Below, piece after piece: positions 25,369-34,970 of a stretch of 64,000 nt of DNA. The position numbers and the translations under genes are program-made. The DNA is taken from NCBI GenBank assembly GCA_965657965.1, contig CBFHQM010000004.1, positions 100,260-164,259 of the forward strand, written 5' to 3'. Origin of the DNA: UBA8752 sp965657965. Its GTDB lineage: Bacteria; Bacteroidota; Bacteroidia; Flavobacteriales_D; Sanyastnellaceae. Under the pieces are notes generated by a model. It searched no databases, had not been told where the DNA came from, and saw only the letters and a program-made list of their open reading frames with translations. Position 1 is the first letter of the stretch. Each line of letters starts with the position of its first letter.

Positions 25369-26896
25369 TCCTCTGCAATTGATCCGCCATCGCCCTGTCA
25401 TTGGACAAGCGAGGCACTTTGTTTTGTCCTCCCAATTTGCCACGCCGTGCCATCGCCTCCCGAAATGCACCCGCCTCCAACACCGTGAGAACAGCTGGAC
25501 GCAAAACAGCGCCTGTAATCAGGTCCCGGTAATACGGGTTGCGCGCCTGCAGTGCTTGGTCTAAAACAGACGCAAACCCTTCGAGGTCACTTGGCACCTC
25601 GGCAAACTCAACAAACCACTCGTGATGAGGAAGCCCCTTTTCGGGCGACACCTGAGGCGCAACATGGAATTCCGCAACCTGACCCCCTGCCTTTTCGACC
25701 GCAGAGGTCATCGCACCCTCCACTTCTTCCGCAATCACGTGTTCCCCGAAGGCACTGGTATAATGCTTGATTCGACCGGTCACCAGTATGCGCGCAGGCG
25801 CCAACGAGACAAAGCGAACCGTATCCCCCAAGTCGTATGCCCACAGGCCCGCATTTGATGTCACGATCACAGCGTAATTGACCCCTTTTTCGACATCTCC
25901 AAGGCCTAAGCGTCGCGCATCCGGCTTGCCATATTCGTCGGCAGGAATGAACTCCAAGTACAAGCCATCGTCCGCATTCACCAGCAAGCCCTCCCCTGGC
26001 TCCCCATCCTGATATGCAATAAAACCCTCGCTCGCCGGATAGATCTCAACGCGCGCAACGTCGCCTCCAATCAACTCCCTGAACCGCTCTGCGTAAGGGT
26101 CATACGCCACCCCTCCGGAGACAAACAGCGAGAAATTGGGGAAGACTTCCAATACGTTTTTCGCGCCCGTATGGGCCAAAAGCCGTTCAAAATACATCTG
26201 CACCCAAGACGGAATACCACTGATGAGCCGAAGGTCTTCGCCTGCCGTCTCCTTGACCACGGCTTCCACCTTGGTCTCCCAATCTTCAATGGTGTTGGTT
26301 TCCCAAGAAGGCAAGCGGTTTCTCTGCAAATATTGAGGGACGTGATGCGCAACAATCCCACTCAATCGGCCCAACGGAACGCCACCCTCCGTTTCGGTCA
26401 GGGTGGGACTGCCTTGCAAAAAAATCATCTTCCCCCCCACAAATTCCGCACTTCCGGAGCGCGCCACATGATGCAGCAACGCTCGACGGGCAGATCCAAT
26501 GTGATTGGGCAAGCTGTCCTCCGTAAGCGGAATGTATTTGGCTCCAGAGGTGGTGCCCGAGGTTTTGCAGAAGTACTTAGGTTGACCGGGCCAAAGCACA
26601 TCGTGCTCTCCGTCCACCATTCGATCTACATAGGGTTTGAGACCTTCATAATCTCGAACAGGAACCGCCGCTCGAAACGCCGCCTCCCTTGCCTTCGGGT
26701 CCTGAATGGCCAGCACATCAGACAAACCATGATCTCGGCCAAATGCCGTGTCCTGGGCTTTCTCCAACAACGCGGCCAACACCTTGCTCTGAGATTTTGC
26801 AGGACGCGAGTTTCGATTCAAATCACCGCGACGTGCCCGAATAGCCCAAGGTCCTGCGACCCATCCTTTCCAACCGCCATTTGGTGACTCCGGCAT
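25361..26896 (-). CDS. GH3-family (acyl-adenylate forming) protein
   Basis: A 511-residue protein with the GH3 ATP-binding motif YFCKTSGTTSGAKYIPLTED near residue 110, then FVSGGVAYDPY and EIYPASEGFIAYQDGE. YDLGDTVRFVSL is further on, and a C-terminal domain carries GRIKHYTSAFGEHVI. Plant GH3 enzymes conjugate amino acids to acyl acids. The bacterial members are common in Bacteroidota but their substrate is unknown. It overlaps the uridine kinase gene by 8 bases. A strong hairpin lies immediately upstream at 26910-26940. Confidence 0.88.
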   Translation of the reverse strand: MPESPNGGWKGWVAGPWAIRARRGDLNRNSRPAKSQSKVLAALLEKAQDTAFGRDHGLSDVLAIQDPKAREAAFRAAVPVRDYEGLKPYVDRMVDGEHDVLWPGQPKYFCKTSGTTSGAKYIPLTEDSLPNHIGSARRALLHHVARSGSAEFVGGKMIFLQGSPTLTETEGGVPLGRLSGIVAHHVPQYLQRNRLPSWETNTIEDWETKVEAVVKETAGEDLRLISGIPSWVQMYFERLLAHTGAKNVLEVFPNFSLFVSGGVAYDPYAERFRELIGGDVARVEIYPASEGFIAYQDGEPGEGLLVNADDGLYLEFIPADEYGKPDARRLGLGDVEKGVNYAVIVTSNAGLWAYDLGDTVRFVSLAPARILVTGRIKHYTSAFGEHVIAEEVEGAMTSAVEKAGGQVAEFHVAPQVSPEKGLPHHEWFVEFAEVPSDLEGFASVLDQALQARNPYYRDLITGAVLRPAVLTVLEAGAFREAMARRGKLGGQNKVPRLSNDRAMADQLQRND

Positions 26897-26909
26897 GGCC
26901 CGAAAGATA

Positions 26910-26940
26910 GCGGCCCGCCCCCATGATGGGAGCGGGCCGC
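26910..26940 (-). terminator. Hairpin terminator after the T9SS protein gene at 26962
   Basis: A perfect 9-base-pair GC stem (GCGGCCCGC with GCGGGCCGC) encloses a CCC/GGG inner helix. On the minus strand it is followed by TATCTTTC. It lies 22 bases after the stop of the T9SS cargo gene and just before the GH3 start, so it probably ends the former transcript. Confidence 0.6.
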
Positions 26941-26961
26941 CTAATCGATTCTGCGAAAAAA

Positions 26962-28998
26962 TCAGTGTTGTACGCGCATCTTCTTTGTGACGCGGGCATT
27001 CCCTGTCAACAAAGAGTATGTATACATGCCGTCCGACAGCGCAGATGCATCGTACACCACAGTGTGCTCGCCTGCAGGACGCGCACCCAGATCCATCACG
27101 TCCACCAAGCGACCCTGAAGGTCCCGCAACTCAATCATGAAGTCTCCTCCCCAATCCGAGGTGAAGCTGAACCGGGTTTCACCGGCCGTTGGGTTAGGAT
27201 AGTTGCCCTGAAGGTGAACTCCATTGTACGCACCAATCACGTCTACGCTCACCACAGGACATGTGATCAAGCGAACCGCAGGTGTTGCGGTTTGAGCCGT
27301 GAACCACACGAACTCTCCGCTGCCCGCTTGCTGATAGATAATGGTGCTGTTGTCGGTGTCGCTGTTTCCGTTGCCCAAAACAGTAAGCTCCAAGTCCTCA
27401 TAGTCAAACTCGGTGATGACTGCACCCGCGTAGAAACCAGGAGAAGCCAATCCATCTACAGACACTTCCATTTCGTCTTCGAAGGCGAGGGGATAGTAAA
27501 CCGGGTTTGCCGCTGTTCCAGCCCAATCCGCATCCGAAGTGAATTCAGCAAACTCGTATGGTGCGTCCGCCAACGACAACTCTGGATCTTGGTCCATCCA
27601 ACGAATCTCAAAGTCGACACCCGTAGACGTACTGGGACCGAAAGCCACAGCCAACCCATAAACCGTTGTGCCTTCATTGTGGAAGGTGAACCGGTTGCCA
27701 TAGCCCGTAGGCTCAAAGAAGTCGTTTTCATCGTCAAAACGAGGTCCGAGCTCCACATCCAACGCTTCAGGGTCATCGTGACCAAAAGCACAATCCGTGT
27801 ACTCGATGACCATAGACAGGCTTCCCGCATCCGCCACGCTGTCGCTTGACATGGAGGCATTCAATGTGTAAAAACCAATGGTTTCTGGCGCCCATCCTGT
27901 GGCGATGTAAAGCGTGTCCTGCGGGTTGGCAGGGCAATTGTCATTGTTGGCAAAGGAAGGTGCCGTGAATGCGTCGGTCAATGTCGTGCTCAGCACGGTT
28001 CCGGCCTCGTCCAACACTTCGATGGTCACCACACAATTCTCTTGATTCAAGAAACCGCTGTTGCGGTACAAAACACCGGCGAGCAGTCCTCCATCAGCTT
28101 CAGGAATGGCCTGATCCAATGGTGTCACACGGTATTCGAAGATCTCGTAGACATCCCCGTTGGTGAGCTGCACCAATTCCAAATCATTGGCAATGGGGTT
28201 GGCTTCAATGCGGATGTCGTCAATGCCCCAGTAGTAGTGCGTGTAACCATTGCCCACTGCCGGGTTCTGGAGATAGGCAAAACGAATGTCCACAGCCGAT
28301 TGACCCGCAGCCACGCAGCTGATGTCCAATCCTGTTACAGCTGGATTGGCACTGGTTGTGTTGGCCGAAGGAATGAAGTCGCCCCCCGCCTCAAAAGTGG
28401 TCCACGTGGTACCACCATCGGCACTCACCTCCACAAACACAGGAATGAACGAATAGCAGCAATAGCGGAAGTATTGATCCCAAGAGATCACCACACTTTC
28501 CAAACTGCTCATGTCCAGCGTAGGGAGGTTCATAAAACCCTCTACATCCTCTGCTCCATTCGACGTTGGCGTGTTGTAGTAATCCGCATCGAAGATCATC
28601 CAGCCGTTGGCTGCTGTTTCGCTGTTCAGACCGCCAATGTTCGTGCTGTACTCACCCGCGGGTGGCTGAACACCAGATGCTGTTCCATCCGAAAAAACCC
28701 CGTCGCCTTCCGGTTGGACGTACTGCCAAATGGTGGTTTCGGGGCTGGTGTCTTCCACCGTGATGGCACCGACACCATTGTTTCCATCAAACCCATTGGC
28801 GAAGTCCTCATAGAACACCACAACAGAACCACCACCTCGGACGCCGGATTGCGACGCGCGGGCGATTTCCTCTAAACCGAGAAGACGGCTCGTTTCGAGC
28901 TCTTGCTGACTGGCGACTCGGGGCATCTGGGGCGCCAACTGAGCCGAAGCTTGAAAGGCCAACGCGCAGGCGGCCAGGGTAAAAAATTTCTTCATCAT
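26962..28998 (-). CDS. Secreted jelly-roll protein with T9SS type A sorting domain
   Basis: About 678 residues with a signal peptide (MKKFFTLAACALAFQASAQ). A choice-of-anchor-J-like region at about 60-270 has VVFYEDFANGFDG and VVISWDQYFRYCCYSFIPVF. A middle beta-rich region follows, and the sorting domain begins GNYPNPTAGETRFSF and ends KKMRVQH. It should be exported and attached to the outer membrane by the T9SS. Function is unknown. Start is ATG at 28998 or 28995. A TTG...TTACTTTG promoter with a palindrome in its spacer lies directly upstream. The neighbour at 29110 has similar architecture. Confidence 0.85.
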   Translation of the reverse strand: MMKKFFTLAACALAFQASAQLAPQMPRVASQQELETSRLLGLEEIARASQSGVRGGGSVVVFYEDFANGFDGNNGVGAITVEDTSPETTIWQYVQPEGDGVFSDGTASGVQPPAGEYSTNIGGLNSETAANGWMIFDADYYNTPTSNGAEDVEGFMNLPTLDMSSLESVVISWDQYFRYCCYSFIPVFVEVSADGGTTWTTFEAGGDFIPSANTTSANPAVTGLDISCVAAGQSAVDIRFAYLQNPAVGNGYTHYYWGIDDIRIEANPIANDLELVQLTNGDVYEIFEYRVTPLDQAIPEADGGLLAGVLYRNSGFLNQENCVVTIEVLDEAGTVLSTTLTDAFTAPSFANNDNCPANPQDTLYIATGWAPETIGFYTLNASMSSDSVADAGSLSMVIEYTDCAFGHDDPEALDVELGPRFDDENDFFEPTGYGNRFTFHNEGTTVYGLAVAFGPSTSTGVDFEIRWMDQDPELSLADAPYEFAEFTSDADWAGTAANPVYYPLAFEDEMEVSVDGLASPGFYAGAVITEFDYEDLELTVLGNGNSDTDNSTIIYQQAGSGEFVWFTAQTATPAVRLITCPVVSVDVIGAYNGVHLQGNYPNPTAGETRFSFTSDWGGDFMIELRDLQGRLVDVMDLGARPAGEHTVVYDASALSDGMYTYSLLTGNARVTKKMRVQH

Positions 28999-29009
28999 AA
29001 TATGGGGCG

Positions 29010-29042
29010 CAAAGTAAGATGTCCTTGGGACATCAGAGACAA
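29010..29042 (-). promoter_or_regulatory. Candidate promoter with operator-like palindrome
   Basis: Minus strand: TTG (29040-29042), a 22-base spacer, and TTACTTTG (29010-29017, seven of eight consensus-like). The spacer contains the 17-base inverted repeat GATGTCC-N3-GGACATC at 29018-29034. Such a placement would let a bound repressor block RNA polymerase. The leader would be very short. Confidence 0.4.
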
Positions 29043-29053
29043 TCAAAAGTCAG

Positions 29054-29090
29054 GATCAAAAAAAAGGGGCCCGAAGGCCCCTTTTCTTTT
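29054..29090 (-). terminator. Intrinsic terminator after the T9SS gene at 29110
   Basis: Stem AAAAGGGGCC / GGCCCCTTTT with a CGAA loop. On the minus strand it runs into eight T residues, a strong intrinsic terminator. The plus strand also has a T tract, so it could work in both directions. Confidence 0.8.
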
Positions 29091-29109
29091 CGTCAATGCG
29101 AAGATGCGA

Positions 29110-31053
29110 TCACTTGATCACCAGCTTGCGGGTAGCGCGCGCGCCGTCCACAACAATGGTGTAAGTGTACATGCCTGCAGTCAAACCAGCGAGGTCGAGG
29201 TTCACACGCTGCGTTCCAGCAGACTGCGTTCCGAGGTCCAAGCTGCGCACGATGGCGCCAGTCAATGTGGTCACTTCAAAAGTGACCTCTGCTGCTGCAT
29301 CCAACGTGAAATTCACGCGGGTATTGCCAGTCGCTGGGTTCGGGTAAGCCCGACCCAATTCAAAGCCTTCTCCAGCCAAGTTGTCCACGCTCATGGTGGT
29401 CTCTGCATTCTCGTCCAAGTTCAAACGAACCATTGGGCAGTTGGTCGTGAAGTACCAATCGTAAGCGCTTCCACTTCCAAATGGGCCATAGATGAAGGCC
29501 GTTTGGTCGTACTGAGGAATGCTCGTTCCAATTTGAACGTTGTCGCCACCGAGGTGCTCAAAGCAAGCCATCACAGCATCGCCAGCAGCCACAGTGTAAG
29601 GCTCTTCCAAGGCGAAAGTGTACCATGACACCTCGCCGTCGCCACTGTTCAAGAAGTCTGCCTCAATGGACACTTCCTCGGACGTCGCAACAAGGCCGTC
29701 GTATTGACCGCCTCCATCGTTCCAAGAAACCCAATCGAAGAGGTGACACACCACTTCGGCACCCACGTCAGAACCATCCATGATGGCCACGTCGATGGCG
29801 TAAATGGTCAGGTCGTTGATGGCGTCGAAAGGAACACCCGCGATAAAGTCAACCGTTCCGTCTGCTGGAGTTTGACCCACAAACGTTCCGTTGTCACGAC
29901 CGTACTGGTTCTCCACCACTTCGATGGCTTGAGTCGCAAGGTTGTCCTCCGGATACTCATCTGTGCTGTCTGCAGCAACGGTGTAGTCAAACTGGTAAGA
30001 TCCCAAACCAGGCGCCTCCCAACCGAGGACACGCAAGGTGTCAATGGAACCGTACTCGATGTCCATGGCTTCGCTTGTGAAGTAACCGGTTCCGTCAGAC
30101 ACGGACAATGTGGCATTGGTCTGTGTCATTGTTCCCAGACCCTGGGCAGCTACTGCCAAGTCGAGGGCGGGCAACTGACTCTGTGGCCAAACGGAGGCTT
30201 CCCAAAGACCTGTAGTCAGGTAGTCGGTATAGCTCACGTAATCCGCGATGCGGAGGTCGTTCAATGGCGTGTCGAATGCGACGAAGTCGTCGACCATCCA
30301 AGCATAGCCCCACTGACCTACCCAGCGCCAACGGAAGTAAACCGTGGCTTCGTCACCTGCGATGTCGCCGATGTCAAAACGAATGGTGGTTGGGTTGTCG
30401 GTCTCGTCCGCGCGCTCAAAAGTTGGGAAGATCTCGTAGCGGGCAGCCACAGTGTCGTCACCGAGTACAACGTAACCTTCCTCCTCTTCGAGGGTTTCTG
30501 GATCGGACCAGTTCACGCCGTCAACGGAAATCTCGAGGTAACAACGCTCGATGTCGGTGGTGTTGTCCCAGCAACGGTAGCGGTTCTCAAACTCAACCGT
30601 TACAAAAGGGTGACCGGTAAAGTCAATGGCCTCGTCGATAGAGAACCAGCAGTTCTCGACCCATGCCGTCTCGTAGGCCTCATCCGCTCCAAACAAGTCG
30701 GAGTCCACCATCACAAAACCATCGTCTGCTGTGGTAAAGTTGGGGCTTGGAGAAGCTGAATTGGCTGTTCCGCCGGCCCAACCGTTATATGGACCGCTGG
30801 GTCCCTCGGTTGTGCATTCAAAGTTGATGCCGTCAATGTAGTCGGCGTAACCGGCGTCATTGGCGTTGGTGAATGTGATGCCGGAGCAGTCTCCGAACGT
30901 ATTCTGATAAATGATGTCACGTGTGTAATCCACGTGATTGCCTTCCATTGAACGGGAGGTGATGGCGCGGCCGGCGAACTCGCGGACCGGGGCTTGTGCC
31001 ATAGCGACGCTCGAAACGAGCACGGCCATGACCAACAGGTAGAGGTGCTTCAT
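29110..31053 (-). CDS. Secreted protein with T9SS type A sorting domain
   Basis: A 647-residue protein. The signal peptide is MKHLYLLVMAVLVSSVAMAQ. An N-terminal jelly-roll-like domain (about 45-240) has DIIYQNTFGDCSGITFTN and a WAWxVDDF-like WMVDDFVAFDTP. The sorting domain starts GRAYPNPATGNTRVNF and ends RKLVIK. It is very acidic and rich in Asp, as expected of surface proteins. Function is unknown. A terminator lies downstream and a candidate promoter upstream, so it is probably a single-gene unit. Confidence 0.85.
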   Translation of the reverse strand: MKHLYLLVMAVLVSSVAMAQAPVREFAGRAITSRSMEGNHVDYTRDIIYQNTFGDCSGITFTNANDAGYADYIDGINFECTTEGPSGPYNGWAGGTANSASPSPNFTTADDGFVMVDSDLFGADEAYETAWVENCWFSIDEAIDFTGHPFVTVEFENRYRCWDNTTDIERCYLEISVDGVNWSDPETLEEEEGYVVLGDDTVAARYEIFPTFERADETDNPTTIRFDIGDIAGDEATVYFRWRWVGQWGYAWMVDDFVAFDTPLNDLRIADYVSYTDYLTTGLWEASVWPQSQLPALDLAVAAQGLGTMTQTNATLSVSDGTGYFTSEAMDIEYGSIDTLRVLGWEAPGLGSYQFDYTVAADSTDEYPEDNLATQAIEVVENQYGRDNGTFVGQTPADGTVDFIAGVPFDAINDLTIYAIDVAIMDGSDVGAEVVCHLFDWVSWNDGGGQYDGLVATSEEVSIEADFLNSGDGEVSWYTFALEEPYTVAAGDAVMACFEHLGGDNVQIGTSIPQYDQTAFIYGPFGSGSAYDWYFTTNCPMVRLNLDENAETTMSVDNLAGEGFELGRAYPNPATGNTRVNFTLDAAAEVTFEVTTLTGAIVRSLDLGTQSAGTQRVNLDLAGLTAGMYTYTIVVDGARATRKLVIK

Positions 31054-31078
31054 ACTGTATGGTGTTGGATTCGTTCGG

Positions 31079-31111
31079 CGAATATAGCCCGCGATTGCAC
31101 CACAGCGAAAA
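31079..31111 (-). promoter_or_regulatory. Candidate promoter of the T9SS gene at 31053
   Basis: Minus strand TTTTC (31107-31111), a 20-base spacer and TATATTCG (31079-31086). This is the same TTTTC/TAnnTTCG arrangement as before rplU. Predicted leader about 20 bases. Confidence 0.45.
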
Positions 31112-31118
31112 GACCGGT

Positions 31119-33983
31119 TTACAAGCTGAGTGGTTCAGTGTAGAGCTCCACGCTTGGGCAGGTACAAACCAGGTTTCGGTCGCCATGGGCATTGTCGACC
31201 CTGGCCACCGCGGGCCAAAATTTCCGCGACTTCATAACAGGAACAGGATAAGCCGCCACCTCTCGTGAATAGGCATGATTCCACTCTGAGCTGGTGAGCT
31301 CCAATGCCGTGTGAGGCGCCATCCTGAGCGGATTGTCCTCCTTGTCAAAGCGACCTTCTTCGATTTCTCGAATCTCATTTCGGATTTCGACCATGGCCTC
31401 AATGAACCGGTCCAACTCGTCCAGTGATTCACTCTCCGTCGGTTCAATCATCAACGTTCCTGCAACAGGCCAACTGACGGTTGGCGCATGAAAACCGTAG
31501 TCAATGAGCCGCTTGGCAATGTCGGTCACTTCTATGCCAGCACTGGCTTTGAAAGGCCGACAATCAATGATCATTTCGTGGGCCACATTCCCTGAGTTTC
31601 CCTGATAAAGGATGTCGTAATGCCCGGTCAGTTTCGCCCTCAAGTAATTCGCATTGAGGATGGCCACTTCTGTGCTCCGACGCAGTCCAACCGGACCCAA
31701 CAATCGGATGTAAGCATAAGAAATCAAGTGAATCAAGGCGCTTCCGAAGGGTGCTGCACTCACCGGGGCAATCGCCTGATCACCGCCAACCGAATCGAGT
31801 GGGTGGCTGGGCAAAAACGGCACCAAATGCTCCGCCACACCAATCGGCCCGACTCCCGGGCCACCACCACCATGGGGGATGGCAAAGGTTTTGTGCAAGT
31901 TCAAGTGACAAACATCCGCGCCAATGAGGCCAGGGCTCGTCAGGCCCACTTGAGCATTCATGTTGGCTCCATCCATGTAAATCTGACCTCCATGGGCATG
32001 CACCGCTTCTGTGACTTCGAGAATGTGCTCTTCAAACACCCCATGAGTAGAGGGATAGGTAATCATGAGCGCTCCCAAGCGGTCGGCGTGCGCCTCGGCC
32101 TTCTCCTTGAGCTCGTCGAGGTTGATGTTGCCGTGGCGATCGCAACCAACCACAACCACACGCATGCCGCACATCACGGCCGATGCAGGGTTGGTGCCGT
32201 GCGCCGATGACGGAATCAAGCACACATCTCTGTGGGCCTCTCCCCGAGAAGCGTGGTAAGCCCGAATAACCAACAACCCGGTGTATTCTCCTTGGGCTCC
32301 ACTGTTGGGTTGTAGGCTCATTCCAGAGAACCCTGTGATTTCACAGAGGTACTGCTCGAGCTCAGCGATCATTTCTCTGGTTCCCACAGCCTGTGCCGGT
32401 GGGCAAAATGGATGCAGTTGCGCAAAAGAAGCCCACCCAATCGGCAGCAATTGCGTCGCCGCATTCAACTTCATGGTACAAGAACCCAAGGGAATCATCG
32501 CATGTGTAAGCGACAAGTCCTTGTTTTCAAGTTGCTTGAGATAGCGCATCATGGCCGTCTCGGACCGATGGCTATTGAAAACAGGGTGATGCAAATAATC
32601 GACATCCCGCAAAAGGGCGCCCAAATTTTCCGTGGCGCTCGCCTCACTCGGAGAAGGGACCGTCTGGAACCCCAAAATCTCGCACAAGTCTGTGAAGTCT
32701 TGAGGCAACATGCATTCGTGGAAGGCCACCCCTACATGTACCCCGTCGGGGAAGTACCGCAGGTTGATCTTTTTCCGTTCGGCACGTTCCAAAACACTGC
32801 CCATGTCTTCCATGGCAAACACGACGGTGTCAAAAAACCGGCTGTGCAAGGGCGCATAACCGGCAGCGGTACCGGCTTCGGCCAATGCAGTGGCCAACCC
32901 ATGTACACGCTCTGCAATGGCCCGCAGACCTTCTGGACCATGGTACACTGCGTAGGAGCTGGCCATGACGGCCAATAAGCTTTGCGCAGTGCAAATGTTG
33001 GATGTGGCCTTGTCCCTGCGAATGTGTTGCTCTCGGGTTTGCAACGCCATTCGGTAAGCCACATTTCCCATGCGGTCTACCGACGCGCCAATGACCCGTC
33101 CGGGTACGTTTCTTTTGAATTCGAGTCGGGTTGCAAAAAAAGCGGCGTGTGGCCCCCCATATCCCATGGGAACACCAAAACGCTGACTGTTGCCAACCAC
33201 AACATCGGCTCCCATCGAGCCTGGAGACGCAACTAAAGCGCAAGCCAACAAATCTGTGGCCACCACGACGCGGATGTCCTTGTCGTGCGCCTTGACAATG
33301 GTCTCATTCAACGGCTCCACACGTCCCTGATCCGAAGGATATTGAACGAACAATCCAAACGTCTGGTCATCCAGTCCAAAATCCGCTTCGGAACGTTGCT
33401 CAATTTGAATGCCCAGATGGACAGCGCGGGTTTGCAACACCGACCAAGTCTGCGGGAAAACGCCATCAGCCACCACAAAACGATTGACTCCAGCCTTCAC
33501 GGCTTTTCGGCTTCTCGCATTGTACAGCATGGTCATCGCCTCTGCTGCTGCCGTGGCTTCGTCGAGCAAACTTGCATTGGCCATTTCCATGCCCGTCAGG
33601 TCACAGACCATGGTTTGGAAATTGAGCAATGCCTCCAAACGACCTTGCGCAATTTCGGCTTGGTACGGGGTATATGCCGTGTACCAACCCGGGTTCTCCA
33701 ACACGTTTCTCCGAATCACACTGGGCACCTCGGTGGTGTGATACCCCATGCCAATGTGATTTCGAAACAACGTGTTCTTGGCCGCCAAACGGTCCACGTG
33801 TTCCAAGTATGCGGATTCAGCCATGGCCGGGGGCAAGTCCATGGTTTTCGGACTCAAAATGGCCTTGGGTATGGTGCGCGCAATGAGCGCGTCAATCGAA
33901 TCATGACCGGTAACGGACAGCATTTCAAGCTGATCCTCGTCCCTCGGTCCGAGGTGTCGCTGAACAAAAGTTGAAGAAGCCAT
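31119..33983 (-). CDS. gcvP: Glycine dehydrogenase (glycine cleavage system P protein)
   Basis: A 954-residue single-chain P protein with both halves. The N-terminal half has FQTMVCDLTGMEMANASLLDE and the C-terminal half LGSCTMKLN. The PLP-binding lysine is in CHLNLHKTFAIPHGGGGPG (about residue 697). It decarboxylates glycine and passes the aminomethyl group to the H protein. Length and motifs are normal. No gcvT or gcvH is near. It is divergent from a UbiA-like gene and has a good -7 box (TAGTTTTG) upstream. Confidence 0.96.
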   Translation of the reverse strand: MASSTFVQRHLGPRDEDQLEMLSVTGHDSIDALIARTIPKAILSPKTMDLPPAMAESAYLEHVDRLAAKNTLFRNHIGMGYHTTEVPSVIRRNVLENPGWYTAYTPYQAEIAQGRLEALLNFQTMVCDLTGMEMANASLLDEATAAAEAMTMLYNARSRKAVKAGVNRFVVADGVFPQTWSVLQTRAVHLGIQIEQRSEADFGLDDQTFGLFVQYPSDQGRVEPLNETIVKAHDKDIRVVVATDLLACALVASPGSMGADVVVGNSQRFGVPMGYGGPHAAFFATRLEFKRNVPGRVIGASVDRMGNVAYRMALQTREQHIRRDKATSNICTAQSLLAVMASSYAVYHGPEGLRAIAERVHGLATALAEAGTAAGYAPLHSRFFDTVVFAMEDMGSVLERAERKKINLRYFPDGVHVGVAFHECMLPQDFTDLCEILGFQTVPSPSEASATENLGALLRDVDYLHHPVFNSHRSETAMMRYLKQLENKDLSLTHAMIPLGSCTMKLNAATQLLPIGWASFAQLHPFCPPAQAVGTREMIAELEQYLCEITGFSGMSLQPNSGAQGEYTGLLVIRAYHASRGEAHRDVCLIPSSAHGTNPASAVMCGMRVVVVGCDRHGNINLDELKEKAEAHADRLGALMITYPSTHGVFEEHILEVTEAVHAHGGQIYMDGANMNAQVGLTSPGLIGADVCHLNLHKTFAIPHGGGGPGVGPIGVAEHLVPFLPSHPLDSVGGDQAIAPVSAAPFGSALIHLISYAYIRLLGPVGLRRSTEVAILNANYLRAKLTGHYDILYQGNSGNVAHEMIIDCRPFKASAGIEVTDIAKRLIDYGFHAPTVSWPVAGTLMIEPTESESLDELDRFIEAMVEIRNEIREIEEGRFDKEDNPLRMAPHTALELTSSEWNHAYSREVAAYPVPVMKSRKFWPAVARVDNAHGDRNLVCTCPSVELYTEPLSL

Positions 33984-34002
33984 GGGGCAAAAGAATTCGT
34001 TA

Positions 34003-34036
34003 CAAAACTAAAAGGAGGGAACACCACATCGTGCAA
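34003..34036 (-). promoter_or_regulatory. Candidate gcvP promoter
   Basis: Minus strand TTG (34034-34036), a 23-base spacer and TAGTTTTG (34003-34010), an exact TAnnTTTG. The start codon is 20 bases further on. Spacer length is at the long end for Bacteroidota. Confidence 0.45.
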
Positions 34037-34085
34037 CGTGTTCATAATCGTTTTGTCGTTGTGGGCTAATCTATTTTCCCCGTTC

Positions 34086-34961
34086 ATGCGCGCCCCTCAT
34101 TTGCTCTGGTCCAACGCTGTCATTGCTGCCGCTGCATCGGCATGCACAATGCGGACCCTTATTTTGATCGGCGTCGATGTCACCAACGCCCAATCTGTGG
34201 TCTTTTCTTTGGGTATTGGGGGTGCGGCTTGGCTGACTTACACCTGGCAGCGCCACGTGAAGTCCACCCGCACCCAAGGGCTCCGACCCGACCATTTGGC
34301 CTGGCACAAAAAACACTGGCGCACACTCAAAAAAACAGGCTGGTTTGCCGCGAATCTTGCCATTGTCCCACTTGTTCTCACCTTTCTCGAGCTCGAGTCA
34401 GGTGCATTGAACGCAGACCTAAATGTGCTTTTCGGTCTTGCTCTTGCTTTCGCAACTGCCCTCCTCTACGCCGGTCTGCCGGGCGAAAAGGGAAAACGAT
34501 TCGCTTTGCGCCGTATTCCCGGCATGAAAATGATTTGGGTTGGCCTGAGCTGGACCGTCATTACCGCAGCTTGGCCAGCCTGGTGGAGTGGCGCCCTTTC
34601 CTCTCTGTCCACAACCGAATGGGCCACCATTCTGAGCGAACGTTTTTTTGTGATCACTGCCCTTACACTGCCTTTCGACCTGCGGGACCGTCAATGGGAC
34701 CCGCCCACCATGCAAAACTGGACCCTCCGGTTGGGCCAGCGCGGCACCCGCCTCTTGGCAATGAGCTTCTTGATTTTGGCCGGTGCCTGCCTCGGGTTTT
34801 GGGGGCCAAACGCCCACGGCATGGCCATGGTTAGCTTACTCCCCATGGGCATCCTGGTCTTGTCCGCCAGAGAAAACCACTCCGAACAGCACTTTGGATG
34901 GCTCGATGGCCTTTTGGTCCTCGATGGACTCTGGATGTGGGGCTGGGTGTGGGCCTGTTGA
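34086..34961 (+). CDS. UbiA-superfamily-like membrane protein with only one Asp-rich motif
   Basis: About 291 residues, with seven to nine transmembrane helices. The stretch ITALTLPFDLRDRQWD resembles the second Asp-rich motif (DxxD type) of UbiA prenyltransferases. The first motif (NxxxDxxxD) is not recognisable where it should be; the region reads GGAAWLTYTWQRHVKS instead. A catalytically altered or divergent UbiA relative is the best reading; function unknown. I preferred ATG 34086 over GTG 34038 because it starts a plausible membrane protein and leaves room for a promoter. It converges with hemL. Confidence 0.55.
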   Translation: MRAPHLLWSNAVIAAAASACTMRTLILIGVDVTNAQSVVFSLGIGGAAWLTYTWQRHVKSTRTQGLRPDHLAWHKKHWRTLKKTGWFAANLAIVPLVLTFLELESGALNADLNVLFGLALAFATALLYAGLPGEKGKRFALRRIPGMKMIWVGLSWTVITAAWPAWWSGALSSLSTTEWATILSERFFVITALTLPFDLRDRQWDPPTMQNWTLRLGQRGTRLLAMSFLILAGACLGFWGPNAHGMAMVSLLPMGILVLSARENHSEQHFGWLDGLLVLDGLWMWGWVWAC

Positions 34962-34970
34962 CGTCGGCAC

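Noticed and set aside
29704..30759. 351-residue plus-strand frame opposite the T9SS gene
   Set aside because: It overlaps a gene with a clear signal peptide and sorting domain on the other strand.
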